Position numbers and translations under genes: made by a program. Below the pieces are notes generated by a model that saw only the letters and a program-made list of their open reading frames with translations, was not told the origin of the DNA and made no database searches. From NCBI GenBank assembly GCA_003263845.1, contig JYJN01000085.1, positions 1-35,461 on the forward strand: DNA of 35,461 bases, in the 5' to 3' direction. Below are positions 8,876 through 18,795 of the stretch, one piece after another (positions within the stretch are counted from its first letter, which is position 1; each line of letters begins with the position of its first letter). The DNA is from Vibrio aestivus. Lineage in GTDB: Bacteria; Pseudomonadota; Gammaproteobacteria; Enterobacterales; Vibrionaceae.

Positions 8876-9743
8876 ATGGAAATAGAATCACTCAAAGCCT
8901 TTTTAGCATTCGTAGAAACCGGGAGTTTCACGCGAGCGGCTAAACACATCAATCGGACACAATCTGCTTTCAGTTCTCAAATGAAGAAATTAGAGGAGGA
9001 ACTGAATGTACGCCTTTTTGAAAAAGAGGGCCGAAACCTGGTACTAAGTGAAGCAGGTTTAGCGCTTCAGTCCCATGCAGAACAACTTGTTACGGCGCAT
9101 AACCTAGCGGTTTCTCAGATCAAACGTTATCAAGACAAACGTCCATTTCGTCTTGGGTGCCCGGAAGACTACAACAGTAATGTGCTTGCTAAGGTTATTA
9201 GCGAGCTTCAAAAATATCAGCCGACGTGTTCGATTCAAATCTACAGTCAGCCTAGCACGGTGTTGAGAGGTTGGATTGATGAAGGAAAATTAGATGCAGC
9301 AATCGTCACGCGAGCGGCTGAAAGTGATGAAGGGATCTGGCTAGCCAGTGACAAGGGCGTTTGGGTCAAAAGTAAAAAGCTATAGAAATGAAGGCGACGA
9401 ACCTTTGCCAATTGCTCTGTATCACGCTGATTGCAAGTACCACAGCGCTGCTATTAATGGTTTGAGCAAAGTAGGTCGTGCTTATCAGTTACTCGCTTGT
9501 TGCGACAGTTCTTCGGGGTTACGTGCCTTAGTGGAGCAGGGGTTATGTGTTGGTGCAATGGGTGAGTTAAGTGTCAGCAAGGAACTCGCCCCGATGACGG
9601 GCATGCCACCACTACCTGCTGTCGATATTGCGTTGATATCCAGCGGTCATGATCACCCACTGTTAACGGCGATTTCATCAGAGCTTATCAAGTTTGAAGA
9701 TAAGCCTGTTACAAACATCAAGGCAGAGCTTGAAACCGTCTAG
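8876..9743 (+). CDS. LysR-family transcriptional regulator, frameshifted
   Basis: Repaired length is about 288 aa, normal for LysR. The N-terminal winged helix-turn-helix reads LKAFLAFVETGSFTRAAK and then RTQSAFSSQMKKLEEEL, diagnostic for the family. The C-terminal part is a periplasmic-binding-like effector domain. The frame breaks near 9368-9377 in an A5 run; removing one A gives a continuous product across the two frames. I chose the ATG at 8876 (MEIESLKAF) over the upstream ATG at 8852 because it has AAAGG at 8-nt spacing and fits the usual LysR N-terminus. It is divergent from the GST gene. The effector is unknown. Confidence 0.85.
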
Positions 9744-9770
9744 ATGGTGAAGCTCTGTTTGAAATTTCAA

Positions 9771-10109
9771 TTACTGGCCATCAAGCGGTACTTCATCGAT
9801 GGACCACATATTTAATGTATGCGTCGCTTTGTCGCAGTAGCCAAGTAGGATCTGGTATTTGGGCTCATAGCTATCACCTAAATAGGTGCTGCGAATGAGC
9901 TCATTTGTTTTTAAGTCGACTTGGGTGACAACTCGACCTTTAAAGTTTTGAAAAACAACAAATTGGTTACTGCTGTAAACCAGTTGTTCCTTATAAAACC
10001 AAAACTGATCCGTGGTCTCATTTAACTGGCATTTTAATGGCGTTGAGTCTGCACCGTATGCACTGACAGACAATAGCCCTATAGCTGTAGCGATGATTTT
10101 CTTTATCAT
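9771..10109 (-). CDS. Small exported hypothetical protein (112 aa)
   Basis: The N-terminus MIKKIIATAIGLLSVSAYG-AD is a clear Sec signal peptide, giving a mature periplasmic or secreted protein of ~93 aa. Two cysteines in the mature part (Cys27 in LKCQL and Cys93 in LGYCDK) could form a disulfide. The aromatic-rich middle (FWFYKEQLVY) suggests a small beta-rich fold. I do not recognise the family. It lies between the convergent LysR gene and the EAL gene upstream on the same strand, about 90 bp from the latter's stop. No convincing promoter or terminator was seen. Confidence 0.6.
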   Translation of the reverse strand: MIKKIIATAIGLLSVSAYGADSTPLKCQLNETTDQFWFYKEQLVYSSNQFVVFQNFKGRVVTQVDLKTNELIRSTYLGDSYEPKYQILLGYCDKATHTLNMWSIDEVPLDGQ

Positions 10110-10199
10110 TCCGTGATTCTCTTTTTATTCTTCACTATTAATTTTAGAAAACGTTCGTGTTATTGCGACCTGACCGACCTCATACAAGTAAAATCAGTA

Positions 10200-11685
10200 C
10201 TAGCGGTATTCATTAATGAATGCTTCAACTGGCATGTCTTTGTGAAATAACCAGCCTTGTGCGTAGTGGATACCGTGCTCCATTAACCAAGCTTTTTGCT
10301 CCTCAGTCTCGACCCCTTCAGCAATAATTTTTACCTTTAGAGAGTGACAGAGTTCGACAATGGCTTTGAGAATGATGAAGTCAACGGTGTCTCTGTTAAT
10401 GGCCTGTATGTATCTTCTGTCGATCTTAATCTTTTTAATGGGTAGCTCGCTCAGGTAGGTCAACCCCGTTTGACCGGTCCCAAAGTCGTCAAGAGAAACG
10501 CTGTAACCTTTGTCCTTTGCGTCAGACATAGCAAGGATCATTTTGTTGATATCGAGTTTAGAGAAGCTTCGCTCGGTTACTTCAAACTCAATCTTTATCT
10601 TCGTTTTATCTCGATAACTGAGTGTTTCGACAAAGGGTATGGTCATCATTGCTGGTGGAATGTTGGCTGAAATAAAAAAACTATCGCGGATTGTTGTTTT
10701 TGTGCGGCAACTCTTCAATCATGGCCATACATAGCTGATTAAACTCAGCGACTTGACCAGAATGCTCCGCAAACGGGATAAACTCATCTGGGCGGCGAAA
10801 TATGGAATCATTGCGATACCAACGAATCAAAGCTTCTGCGCCAATCCAGTGTCCGTCACGCATATCAACGATGGGTTGAAGGTGGTACTTGAACTCTTTT
10901 CTTTGAATACCCCACCAGATTTGAGTGAGCATGGAAGAGCGCTTGCTACTTAGGGTTAAAACGGCAAGTACACAGCTAAAGAAGACCATAGAGATAAAGG
11001 ATAATGGACTAACCCTGCACAGTAGTAGTTGCTTGAGCGAAGGGTAACTTAATACGGCAACATTATCGGGATCCGTTGTTTGTGCGACCATCGTAGATTC
11101 CGTTAGCATTGCTTTACTGTTTGTAGGATTTGCCCCAAAGCTAAATAGTTCATCTTGTTGGTAGAAACGAGCAATCTCGTAAGGAATAGGGGAATTGATG
11201 CTATTTAACGCGCGCACATAGTTTTTAGAAACAACCCAAGAAAGGTAGATCTCTTTTTCGGGATAGTAATGCGTATTAAGAATGAGCTCGTTGAACCCCA
11301 GAATGCTGACCGGTTGCGATAGAATTTCTGGTGAAAGGTGCGCCGCTAAAGGTGAAAGTATGTCATTGCTGCAAATGACATCTCCTTGCTTGTCGAAGAT
11401 ATACATTTTCGCAACGGCTGAAATAGAAAACTCTAAATCGAGCATATCGCTCATTTGGTTATGGTCACAGACTTGATAGTTCGTGGCGATTGAGTCGAGT
11501 TTGCTATTGATATTGGATAGCCATTGATCTTCGTGACTAAGCTGCTCTTTAAAATGACGTTGCAACTCGTTGATTTGGTGATTAAGTGAGTAAGCTTCAC
11601 TTCCGACTAAAAACAAGATTGGACTTACTGAGAAGACCAGAGAAACGAAAAGACTAAATAGAATTGAAAAGGTTTTGATGCGCAT
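10200..11685 (-). CDS. CSS-motif / EAL-domain c-di-GMP phosphodiesterase, frameshifted
   Basis: Repaired length is about 494 aa. Order: N-terminal membrane helix (~5-28), a periplasmic CSS-motif domain with Cys73 and Cys105 (Cys105 in ICSND), a second membrane helix (~226-246), and a cytoplasmic EAL domain from ~255. EAL landmarks are E284 in AEALIRW, the ISANIP Asn, EFEVTE, SLDDFGTG, IKIDRRYI, AEGVET and QGWLF. The active site therefore looks complete and the protein should hydrolyse c-di-GMP. In E. coli relatives (PdeC type) the two CSS cysteines form a DsbA-dependent disulfide that controls activity and stability. The frame breaks near 10690-10700; removing one A from a run of five joins the frames. 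It is next to the syp locus on the same strand but separated from it by a strong terminator. Confidence 0.85.
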
Positions 11686-11825
11686 TACCTGAGAGTTACC
11701 ATTTCATCGACTGCGACTATTACATGGATGACTCAACGCCAGTCCATAACAACCAAAGTTGCATTACTGAATAGGTTCAATATATCTAAGGCGTGTATAT
11801 AAAGTGCAGATAAATGCATAGAAAT

Positions 11826-11859
11826 GCGTGCCAGTTAACTATTTAGTTATCTGGCACGC
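11826..11859 (-). terminator. Terminator at the end of the syp locus (after sypR)
   Basis: GCGTGCCAG and CTGGCACGC flank an inner stem (TAACT/AGTTA), giving a 15-bp hairpin with one T-T mismatch and a 4-nt loop. It lies ~100 bp beyond the repaired sypR stop. The best T-tract (TATTTTTG) is on the plus strand; the minus-strand tail is only TTTCTATG. It therefore insulates both ways but is not an ideal terminator for sypR. Confidence 0.6.
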
Positions 11860-11955
11860 TATTTTTGTATCACTTTCTTGGGGCAATTATCCAAAAGTAT
11901 GCAGTGCGGTAACTTTATGAAATAAAAACCTAAAAACAGTACTTTATACTGTTAT

Positions 11956-12596
11956 CTATTGACCTCTACCGTCTACCATAACGAGTAATGTTTTAGAAAT
12001 AATGGTCATATCCATTAAAAACCAGCTCTTTAAAGATGAAAGCGAGAGTGCATAACTATGGTCGAACCCGACCTTTCTACGCACATCATCAATGCACGTA
12101 TCGTAACCTTGGTTCACTTGTGCAAGCCCTGTGATTCCAGCATTACGCCATAAGTTCTGTCTGCAAAGTATGGAATTGCATTCTCGAGCTTACTGTAAAA
12201 ACTTGGACGTTCAGGTCTCGGGCCAATTAGCGACATATCACCACGAATTACGTTAAATAGCTGTGGGATTTCGTCTAATCGGGTCTTTCTTAGGAAACGG
12301 CCGACAGGCGTAATACGTGGATCGTTTTCAGTCGCCCACACGGCGCCAGAACGCGACTCTGCATCTTCGTACATTGTTCTGAACTTGATGATTTCAAAGA
12401 ACACCATTTTTTCTGGTGTTGATTTACCAACGCGAAGTTGTTTATAGAACACTGGTCCTTTTGATGTCGTCTTAATCGCTATCGCAACAAGGGGCAGCAC
12501 TGGCATTAGAATAAGGAGACCAATAATAGCGCCAAATAGGTCAAACAGACGTTTCGCTGCCCAAATTGAGATTCTAGTTGATTTGTTGGTACTCAT
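11956..12596 (-). CDS. sypR: SypR: initiating sugar-phosphate transferase (undecaprenyl-phosphate), frameshifted
   Basis: Repaired length is ~213 aa, a minimal bacterial sugar transferase of the WcaJ/PglC type. It moves a sugar phosphate from a nucleotide sugar to undecaprenyl phosphate at the inner membrane, the first step of repeat-unit synthesis. Seen: KRLFDLFGAIIGL membrane hairpin, GPVFYKQLRVG, FEIIKFRTMYEDAE with the catalytic Asp-Glu pair, RFLRKTRLDEIPQLFNVIRGDMSLIGPRPE. The frame breaks at ~12130-12145. Adding one base restores PGITGLAQVNQGYDT and then LKSWFLMDMTIISKT, ending at TAG 11956-11958. A good ribosome-binding site (AGGAG) precedes the ATG. A terminator and its own sigma-54 promoter separate it from sypQ. 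Confidence 0.9.
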
Positions 12597-12683
12597 ATCA
12601 TGCTCCTTGCACGCAGTTCTTATTGGTTAATTTGCCTGAGTAGAAAGCGGAATACTCAGTTACTCTTGATTCATATGTTTTAC

Positions 12684-12699
12684 TGCAAGCCTAATGCCA
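12684..12699 (-). promoter_or_regulatory. Sigma-54 promoter of sypR
   Basis: TGGCATTAGGCTTGCA matches the -24/-12 consensus TGGCAC-N5-TTGCA at all but one position, with correct spacing. It lies ~90 bp upstream of the sypR ATG, between sypR and the terminator after sypQ. A TTCTCA half-site (12769-12774) sits at the same 61-nt offset as the enhancers of sypI and sypM. Confidence 0.75.
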
Positions 12700-12759
12700 G
12701 AAATAAATCACAATAAAAACAGTGGGATACATTCATTGACTGGACGTTTTTTATATTGG

Positions 12760-12774
12760 GAATATTTTTGAGAA
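12760..12774 (-). promoter_or_regulatory. Degenerate SypG enhancer (half-site) upstream of sypR
   Basis: On the minus strand TTCTCAAAAATATTC has a perfect TTCTCA half, but the partner half is lost. The site edge is 61 nt from the edge of the sypR sigma-54 promoter, exactly the offset seen at sypI and sypM. Confidence 0.45.
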
Positions 12775-12799
12775 CAACAATGTCTTACTGCGCCAAAAG

Positions 12800-12837
12800 A
12801 AAAGCCCAATTTAGAGGGGAGGCTAAATCGGGCTTTT
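12800..12837 (-). terminator. Terminator between sypQ and sypR
   Basis: AAAAGCCCAATTTAG and CTAAATCGGGCTTTT form a 15-bp stem with one A-C mismatch and an 8-nt loop. The stem ends in A/T runs on both strands, so it can work either way. It lies 47 bp beyond the sypQ stop and upstream of the sypR promoter. Confidence 0.75.
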
Positions 12838-12883
12838 AGATAATAAGTCTTAAATAGGTAAGGGAAGACTTAGACTAATTTTT

Positions 12884-14070
12884 CTAATGATTGATTCGAG
12901 TCCAACGTCCTGACTCTAATCCAATGAGATATCTTAGGCCTCCTATGAAGTTTGCGTAGTGACCGGAAACGATATAACTCAGAAGCTTAAAGACTTTGTA
13001 GTCAAAAATGTGTGGGAAGCTCAGTGTTAATATCGCAGCTGAATAGACTGCAATTTGCGTGCACAAGGCAGCCATAAAGATTGGATGCTCCATCAGGCAA
13101 TGGAACAAACCAAACAAGTGATCATTAAGTAAGGAGTAATCAGTCTTAAACCCTTACCTGAGAAAAATGCAAACGCTACGCCTTTATGCTTTGGCAAAAA
13201 TAGGTCAGATAGACGAATCGCTTGTTGCATATTCCCTGCTGAAATTCTTAAACGTCGTTTGAAGTCGTTGTGTTCGTTAGTCGCCTCCATTTCAAGTGCG
13301 ATCATGTTGGAATCGTACTCCGCTTTATAGCCTTTTCTCACAATCTCCATAGGTAGAATAAAGTCATCGTTGATCGTATTGGCTGGTAACGGCTCGAAAA
13401 GATGGGTTCGAAACAGATAGAACGCGCCATGTGCGCCTAGCGTAGAGCCAAGGCTAGCTTCATTTTGTTTTACTTGGGTTTGATACTGCCAGTATTTGGC
13501 TTCGCCAACACTCAAAGACTCCATCAACCTATAGCTGCCGTTGACGACTCCGGTTTTTGGTGATTTAAAGTGCTGTTCAGCAATGAGCAATGCATCGATA
13601 GAGATAAGGGCAGAAACGTCACTTAGTGCAGTGATATCGCTGTCGATAGTCTTTATCTGCTCGTTAATGAGCGCAAGCTTGCCACGATTCTGTTCAAAGA
13701 CCCGCACCTCAAATAGAGTGTCTGCGCATACCGCCTCTTGAATGGTGTCTTGTGCAATTTCTGCGGTTCTATCGGTACTTCCATCACACGCAATGATGAC
13801 CTTCAGACGATCTCGAGGGTAATCGAGGGAAGCTAAATTACGGATCTTATCCGCGATCCAACGCTCTTCATTATAAGCAGGAACTAGAATCGTAATGGTA
13901 GGCCGAGCGCGATCAGCTTTTCCGTCACGATAACCTCGAAGAGTCTCTTTAACATGTTTTAGCGGATGTCTGTTTGAATACCATTTTAAGAAGATCGGGT
14001 AGCCAACATGGTGGTAGACGATCAGTGCAGCACTCAAAAGACACGCAAATATTAGAATCCAATCAATCAT
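12884..14070 (-). CDS. sypQ: SypQ: family-2 glycosyltransferase with membrane segments, frameshifted
   Basis: Repaired length is ~395 aa. An N-terminal membrane helix (~3-22) leads into a GT-A domain starting TITILVPAYNEERWIADKI, with the nucleotide-binding DGSTD motif, the acidic ALSDVSA segment and an acceptor-side QQAIR motif. A C-terminal membrane region follows. The frame breaks near 13115-13135; one added base joins the GT domain to the membrane tail in the second frame (MFGLFHCLMEHP onward). The start ATG overlaps the sypP stop (ATGA at 14067-14070), so the two are translationally coupled. The role is transfer of a sugar to the lipid-linked repeat unit. A terminator follows. Confidence 0.88.
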
Positions 14071-15206
14071 GCGACTTCTCCCATTGTTAATTCACGATAA
14101 GCTCTGACCATGCCGCGTACATCATTGTTTTGGAGAACAAAGCGGCGAGGGGAATCAAGGGCGTCACTATCGACTTGCATCGCGATAGCGGCTGCGAGGT
14201 CAATATAATTGTCACTATCAACGAGTTGTGATGTTAAGGGGCAAAGGGTCTCGGAAGAGGCGCCGACATCAGTCGCTACTGTGACAATGTCACAAGACTG
14301 TGCTTCCAATGTTGATAGAGGGAAGCCTTCACAGCGAGAAGGCATGCAAAATACGTCCAATGATTGATAGAACGTTGGCATGTTGTCGACATGGCCAAGA
14401 AATGTGACCCGATTTTCAAGTTTGTGCTCTTTGACTAGTGCATTGAGTTCATCCAACTGACTTCCACTACCCGCAATTGCGAGATGCACGTTGTCAGAGA
14501 GAAGCGTCATCGCTTCAATAGCAACGTCATGACCTTTCACCGTCTCTAATCGACCCGCGCATCCAACAATTTTTTTATCTAAAGGCAGCTTTAATAGTTG
14601 TCTAGCTAACGTTTTGGAAGCAGGGCAAAACTTAGTGCAATCAATACCATTTTTAATTGTAATGGTCTTGCTATAACGAAAGTGGCTCTTCAAAGTGTCA
14701 TGAACGCCATTTGCGTCTGCAACCAGCGTTGGTTTAGCAAAAGAGAGTGCCAATGATTGAAGCCAACGTCTTTTACGATTGTTTAAATGCCAAGCGTCGT
14801 GTTCGGTATGAATACGATGTGGTACGTTGGCTAATCGAGCAGCCGCCCCTGCGTACAGTAAGGGTCCGATATGATGTGTATGAACGACATCGGCATTTAA
14901 TTTGGTAAATACCTCAGCGAGCTCTTTGACTAACCTAAGTTGAATGCCAGGCTGCTTACCCATGAATAAAATGCGGCTTCGGACCGTTTCAAGTTTTGGC
15001 CAGTTTGTTATGGCGGACTCTTTTTCCCCTTCGAGACTAAGAATAGCGACATTGTCTCTAGGGTCTGAAAACGCAAGAAAATCGAGAGCAAGGCTTTCTA
15101 ATCCACCCGGTGCTAGGTGTTGAACCACATGAATAATGTTTCGGCCTTGGTTGCGACTGGAAGTGCTGTTGCTGAACTTAGTCTCACTGTTGTTACCGAT
15201 GCTCAT
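14067..15206 (-). CDS. sypP: SypP: family-4 glycosyltransferase
   Basis: 379 aa from the start chosen here. A GT-B fold of group 1/GT4: the N-terminal domain has the glycine loop HLAPGGLESLAL and VVHTHH; the C-terminal domain begins KKIVGCAGRLETVKGHDVAIEAM and has the donor-binding motif PSRCEGFPLSTLEAQSC. The frame is open to 15266, but the sigma-54 promoter (15247-15262) overlaps that start and transcription should begin near 15236. The ATG at 15204-15206 (MSIGNNSE), with AAGGA at 7-nt spacing, is therefore preferred. It heads a two-gene unit with sypQ and transfers a sugar during repeat-unit assembly. Confidence 0.9.
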   Translation of the reverse strand: MSIGNNSETKFSNSTSSRNQGRNIIHVVQHLAPGGLESLALDFLAFSDPRDNVAILSLEGEKESAITNWPKLETVRSRILFMGKQPGIQLRLVKELAEVFTKLNADVVHTHHIGPLLYAGAAARLANVPHRIHTEHDAWHLNNRKRRWLQSLALSFAKPTLVADANGVHDTLKSHFRYSKTITIKNGIDCTKFCPASKTLARQLLKLPLDKKIVGCAGRLETVKGHDVAIEAMTLLSDNVHLAIAGSGSQLDELNALVKEHKLENRVTFLGHVDNMPTFYQSLDVFCMPSRCEGFPLSTLEAQSCDIVTVATDVGASSETLCPLTSQLVDSDNYIDLAAAIAMQVDSDALDSPRRFVLQNNDVRGMVRAYRELTMGEVA

Positions 15207-15246
15207 ATCGATGTCCTTACCTTTAAACTGATGTCTGTAAGAGTAA

Positions 15247-15262
15247 AGCACGAGGCATGCCA
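15247..15262 (-). promoter_or_regulatory. Sigma-54 promoter of sypP
   Basis: TGGCATGCCTCGTGCT keeps the invariant GG and GC at correct spacing (-24/-12). It lies between sypO and sypP and fixes the sypP start downstream of the longest open frame. Confidence 0.75.
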
Positions 15263-15332
15263 ACAATTAACCATAAATAAGCAGCTGTATTTACAGTGTT
15301 TTTCTGAATGAAAAAGCAAACTAGGATAATGA

Positions 15333-15347
15333 TTCTCAGAATGACAA
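15333..15347 (-). promoter_or_regulatory. SypG enhancer upstream of sypP
   Basis: TTCTCAGAATGACAA carries TTCTCA-N3-TGA, close to the SypG-binding element recalled from V. fischeri (TTCTCANNNTGC). Its edge is 71 nt from the edge of the sypP sigma-54 promoter, the same offset as one sypA site. Confidence 0.65.
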
Positions 15348-15389
15348 TCGATTTAGTCATTCTGGTAAGTGTGACTTTCGAGATGTCGA

Positions 15390-16828
15390 CTAATTCGAAC
15401 GGGTTGGCGAGACTTTGGGAATAACGGTAATAACCGGCGCTTTAGTTAATGTTTCTAACTGGTCAACACGTCTTATCGAGGTATCAAACAATTCCGTTAG
15501 GGTCGCCATACCAATACCTAAACCGATACCTGCGAACAAACCGGCAATAATGAAGACTATAATAGGTAAATTTGACGGCGTACTAGGCGTATAGGGAAGG
15601 TCAATGATCTTAACGCGCTTATTTTGCTCAAATAAACCTAATGACCCCGTTAACTGAGCCATCTCATAACGTTCGATGAGCTCATCATACAATTGGCGTT
15701 TAATTTGAACGTCACGTTGTAAGCGAAACATCTCTTTGGCACGGCTACCGAAACTGTTCGACTTTTCTTCAAGTTCGGCCACCATTGATCGCAGGCTTTT
15801 TGTCTCTTCGTTTAGTGATTCAAAACGGCTACGAACAGACTGGAGGCTTTGCAATTGAGCCACAAGTAAAGGTTGAATGTCGCTGATTTCAGACAAAGTG
15901 TTGCTACTGGCGATATCCCAGAGCTGATCAGTATTGAGATCAGGTTGTTCAGTAGTTAGCAATGCTGTTCTTTCACTTTCGAGCCTGGCAAGCTCGCGTT
16001 GCTTTGCTTGAACTGAGCTATGGTTATCTGTGTAACGAGAACGAAGCAGTGTTAACTCGCTACGTATTTCAATGATTTGTTCTTCAATACGACCTACAAC
16101 GGGGTTTGTCTTGGAAAGTTGCTGATCAAGGCTACCTAGCTTTTCTTAACTCCAGCAAGTTCAGCTTCTTTTTCAGCCAAACTTTGTTTAAGCGACGCCA
16201 ATCGAGTTAAGCTCTGGCTTTGCATTTCTGGTGTGAATTCTGAGAACTCATTACTGTATTTGGCTAGTGCGGATTCTGCTTCATCTAACTCAGCACGTCT
16301 TTTATCGATATGAAAAGATAGAAACTCGCTCGAGTCTTGAATGGAAGATCGCTCCGGCGCCAGCAACTGCTCAATAAAATGCTCACTCACGGATTCGAGC
16401 AAAGACTTCATGCCTTCAGGGTGACGGGCAGTGAGCTCAATTTTTAAAAAGTCTTTTCCCGCTTGTGAAACGTTAAGTCGTGAGGAGATATCACGAATAA
16501 CCTTCTCGGCTTGTGCAGGGGACATATCTTCGGTGATGAGCCCTTCTTCTAGAGCAACGGATCTCAATACATGACGACTTTTCAGTAAGGTTCGAATCGC
16601 GTTAAGGCGGTCTTTCAGCATGGTCGATACAGCTATATCTTCAAGAAACGGATTCATTTTAGCGGTTTCTTGAATCAGCATGCTGGTATGCGAATGATAG
16701 GTGGTCGGAGCCAGTTTACCAATCGCAAATCCTACTAGGGGCAGAATCAGTATAGGTACTACGACTAAGTATCGTCTGCGCCAAGCGGCAGACAATATAA
16801 CAATCAAGCGAAACTTTAACTCATTCAT
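15390..16828 (-). CDS. sypO: SypO: Wzz-type polysaccharide chain-length regulator, frameshifted
   Basis: Repaired length is ~479 aa. The layout is typical of polysaccharide co-polymerases: N-terminal membrane helix (VVVPILILPLVGFAIG), a long periplasmic coiled-coil domain, and a C-terminal membrane helix (IIVFIIAGLFAGIGLGIGMA) after a Pro-rich segment (YTPSTPSNLP). It lacks the cytoplasmic kinase domain of Wzc; SypD may supply an ATPase. The frame breaks at ~16136-16142 in an A4 run and one added base restores it (KKS to LGSLDQQLSK). The start is uncertain: ATG at 16828, or GTG at 16843 overlapping the sypN stop as GTGA. Expected to control modal length together with the SypL polymerase. Confidence 0.88.
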
Positions 16829-16839
16829 AAAAGCCCCAT

Positions 16840-17955
16840 TCACAATAGCTCAAGTAGCCAACTTACAAACTCACTACGCGAGTCCCAACTGTGATTGTCT
16901 AATATTCCTTTCTCTAGTATAGGTTGGTTTAAAGCAACTGGAAGCATATCAATCATTTGCTGTGCATTTTCAACGCAATTGACGTGTTGTTTGAAGCCAC
17001 TTAGTGCAGGGAAGGGTGTTGTAATAATGGGAGTTCTTGCCGCTATGTATTCCATTAGCTTTAAAGGGCTGCACGCTAGAATCTGTTCATTTGGAGTGAA
17101 TGGCAATAAGCTGACGTCCCAATGTTGGCTATAGGATGGTAGCGTGTGGTGGGGTCTTGGACCCAATACAAACACATTGGGTAGCTGTGGTAATGCACAC
17201 TTGTCTAGTTCGTTAGGGCCAATGAAAACAAAGTTCCAATCACTGCGCTCTAGGCAAACTTTTTCTAGCATGTCGTAGTCTAGCCAGTTTGATAAACTGC
17301 CATAGAATCCGGCGGTCGGTTTACCATTGTTGGGTAAATCGTGAGCGCGTTTTGCAGGTTCAGAGAAAAGTTTGACATCAACGCCGTGAGGCAGCAGTTG
17401 AGTTTTGTAAGCTGGGAACTTGCCTCGAATCTTTTCGCTTGCGGCCAAGATGAGATTGGCTTTATCCATTAACTTGCGTTCGTGGATACCAACCACTTTA
17501 TGATCAACGCCAGCCAGTGATTCAAAGTCGTCACCACAATAATACACGACGGCCGACTCATTCAAATGACCGCAAAGATCTGCCGCAGTTGGGAGAGAGC
17601 TCCACAAAATAGGAGAGCGAATGTTATTTGATTCAAGCACGGGTTTTAACTGACGTAACATCATCACTTTTGCGATTTGTCGCGCGAATCGAGAAGCTGG
17701 TGCTGGAATCGTTTTAAGGTTCACTTCAATCAAGTTGCTGTTTTGTTTAGGCGCTGCAGGCGCATAACCCGCTTTGGTTTTACCTAAAAGTTTGTTGATA
17801 ACCCGTTGAGAGTCATGCCAGTTAAATTTTGGCTGACGTAGTCCGATGGAGTTCACCCAAACCACTTTTCGCGTTTTAGAGATACGGGTAATCAAATGCT
17901 GAGTGCTTGAAGGTAAGCCACCAAAATCTTCACCGAATACGATTAAATCACGCAT
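16840..17955 (-). CDS. sypN: SypN: glycosyltransferase (GT4-like)
   Basis: 371 aa from the ATG at 17953-17955 (MRDLIVFGEDFGGLPSS). This start has GGAGG at 6-nt spacing and overlaps the repaired sypM end (ATGCGTGA); the longer open frame to 17979 has no support. The N-terminus shows the early Gly-rich loop and VVWVNSIGLRQ. The C-terminal domain begins AGFYGSLSNWLDYDML and holds a donor-site region ACSPLKLMEYIAARTPIITT. This resembles exopolysaccharide glycosyltransferases with a divergent GT-B fold. It sits between sypM and sypO in an overlapping unit. Sugar and linkage cannot be told. Confidence 0.85.
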   Translation of the reverse strand: MRDLIVFGEDFGGLPSSTQHLITRISKTRKVVWVNSIGLRQPKFNWHDSQRVINKLLGKTKAGYAPAAPKQNSNLIEVNLKTIPAPASRFARQIAKVMMLRQLKPVLESNNIRSPILWSSLPTAADLCGHLNESAVVYYCGDDFESLAGVDHKVVGIHERKLMDKANLILAASEKIRGKFPAYKTQLLPHGVDVKLFSEPAKRAHDLPNNGKPTAGFYGSLSNWLDYDMLEKVCLERSDWNFVFIGPNELDKCALPQLPNVFVLGPRPHHTLPSYSQHWDVSLLPFTPNEQILACSPLKLMEYIAARTPIITTPFPALSGFKQHVNCVENAQQMIDMLPVALNQPILEKGILDNHSWDSRSEFVSWLLELL

Positions 17956-18702
17956 GATGACCTCCTTCAGCCACTTCATTTAGGTCTTGTTGTTGATTGA
18001 TTTGGCTGACCACTTTCGCTGGGTTGCCAGCAGCCACAACGAAAGGGGGAAGCTTTTGGTCACAACGCTACCCGCTGCCACAACGGTTCCTTCGCCGATA
18101 GTGACACCAGATTTCACGGTTACATTGGTGCCAAGCCAAACATCTTTGCGCAATATAATATCGCCAACTTGGTTTTCATCATCACCTTCACCTTTTGCTC
18201 GGCGTTTTGCATCAAGCGGATGACCAGAATATCCAAATATAAAAGCGCGACCTGCAATACGAACATTATCTTCAATGATGACTTGGTTACCGACTGCGAT
18301 GGTGGTTTGCCAACCGATATCGACGTTGGAGCCTACCAATAATGTTGGGTTCGTCGCCTGGACGCGACCACTGAATGTCGTGCTTCCCGATATTCGACAA
18401 TCGTCACCGATGTTAATCGTTAATGGCCCGGAAATATGGGGAATGCCACCATATAGGTAAAGTCTTTTACCCACGTAGGCTGCTCGTCCTTTAAATGTTG
18501 GAGTTGTAAGGAAAATTCGAATAAATGAATCGACAACCGAAGATAGCGCTCGATAGATTGCGTACATGCACTTGTTTAGAAACTTAGGTGTCACAATCTC
18601 AAACTGACGAATACGTTTCAAAATGAGAAACATTTTGCGAAAGCTAGGGCTCGGATGATATTGAAGCCAATGTTTAAATTGATGGATCTGTGTGGCTATC
18701 AT
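17948..18702 (-). CDS. sypM: SypM: hexapeptide-repeat acyltransferase, frameshifted near the C-terminus
   Basis: Repaired length is ~251 aa. A left-handed beta-helix of hexapeptide repeats covers ~75-225 (e.g. INIGDDCRI, VGSNVDIGW, IEDNVRIAG, VKSGVTIGEGTVVAAGSVV). FGYSGHPLDAKRR is the catalytic-His region of NodL/Maa-type O-acetyltransferases. As sequenced, the frame ends at 17980 with a non-family tail. Adding one C in the C5 run near 18045 gives FPPFVVAAGNPAKVV, the conserved end of this family, and a stop at 17948-17950 that overlaps sypN. It likely acetylates the polysaccharide precursor in the cytoplasm. It is the first gene of a sypMNO unit with its own sigma-54 promoter. Confidence 0.9.
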
Positions 18703-18744
18703 GCATACCTCGTGACGTAATCGTTGGTTGTTTTACCTAACTAC

Positions 18745-18760
18745 TTCAACCTTTGTGCCA
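18745..18760 (-). promoter_or_regulatory. Sigma-54 promoter of sypM
   Basis: TGGCACAAAGGTTGAA has a perfect -24 TGGCAC and correct spacing to a -12 TTGAA (C to A at the GC). It lies between the sypL stop and the sypM ATG. Confidence 0.7.
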
Positions 18761-18795
18761 TAAAATAAATTCAATAAAATTAGTGAAGTTAAAAA

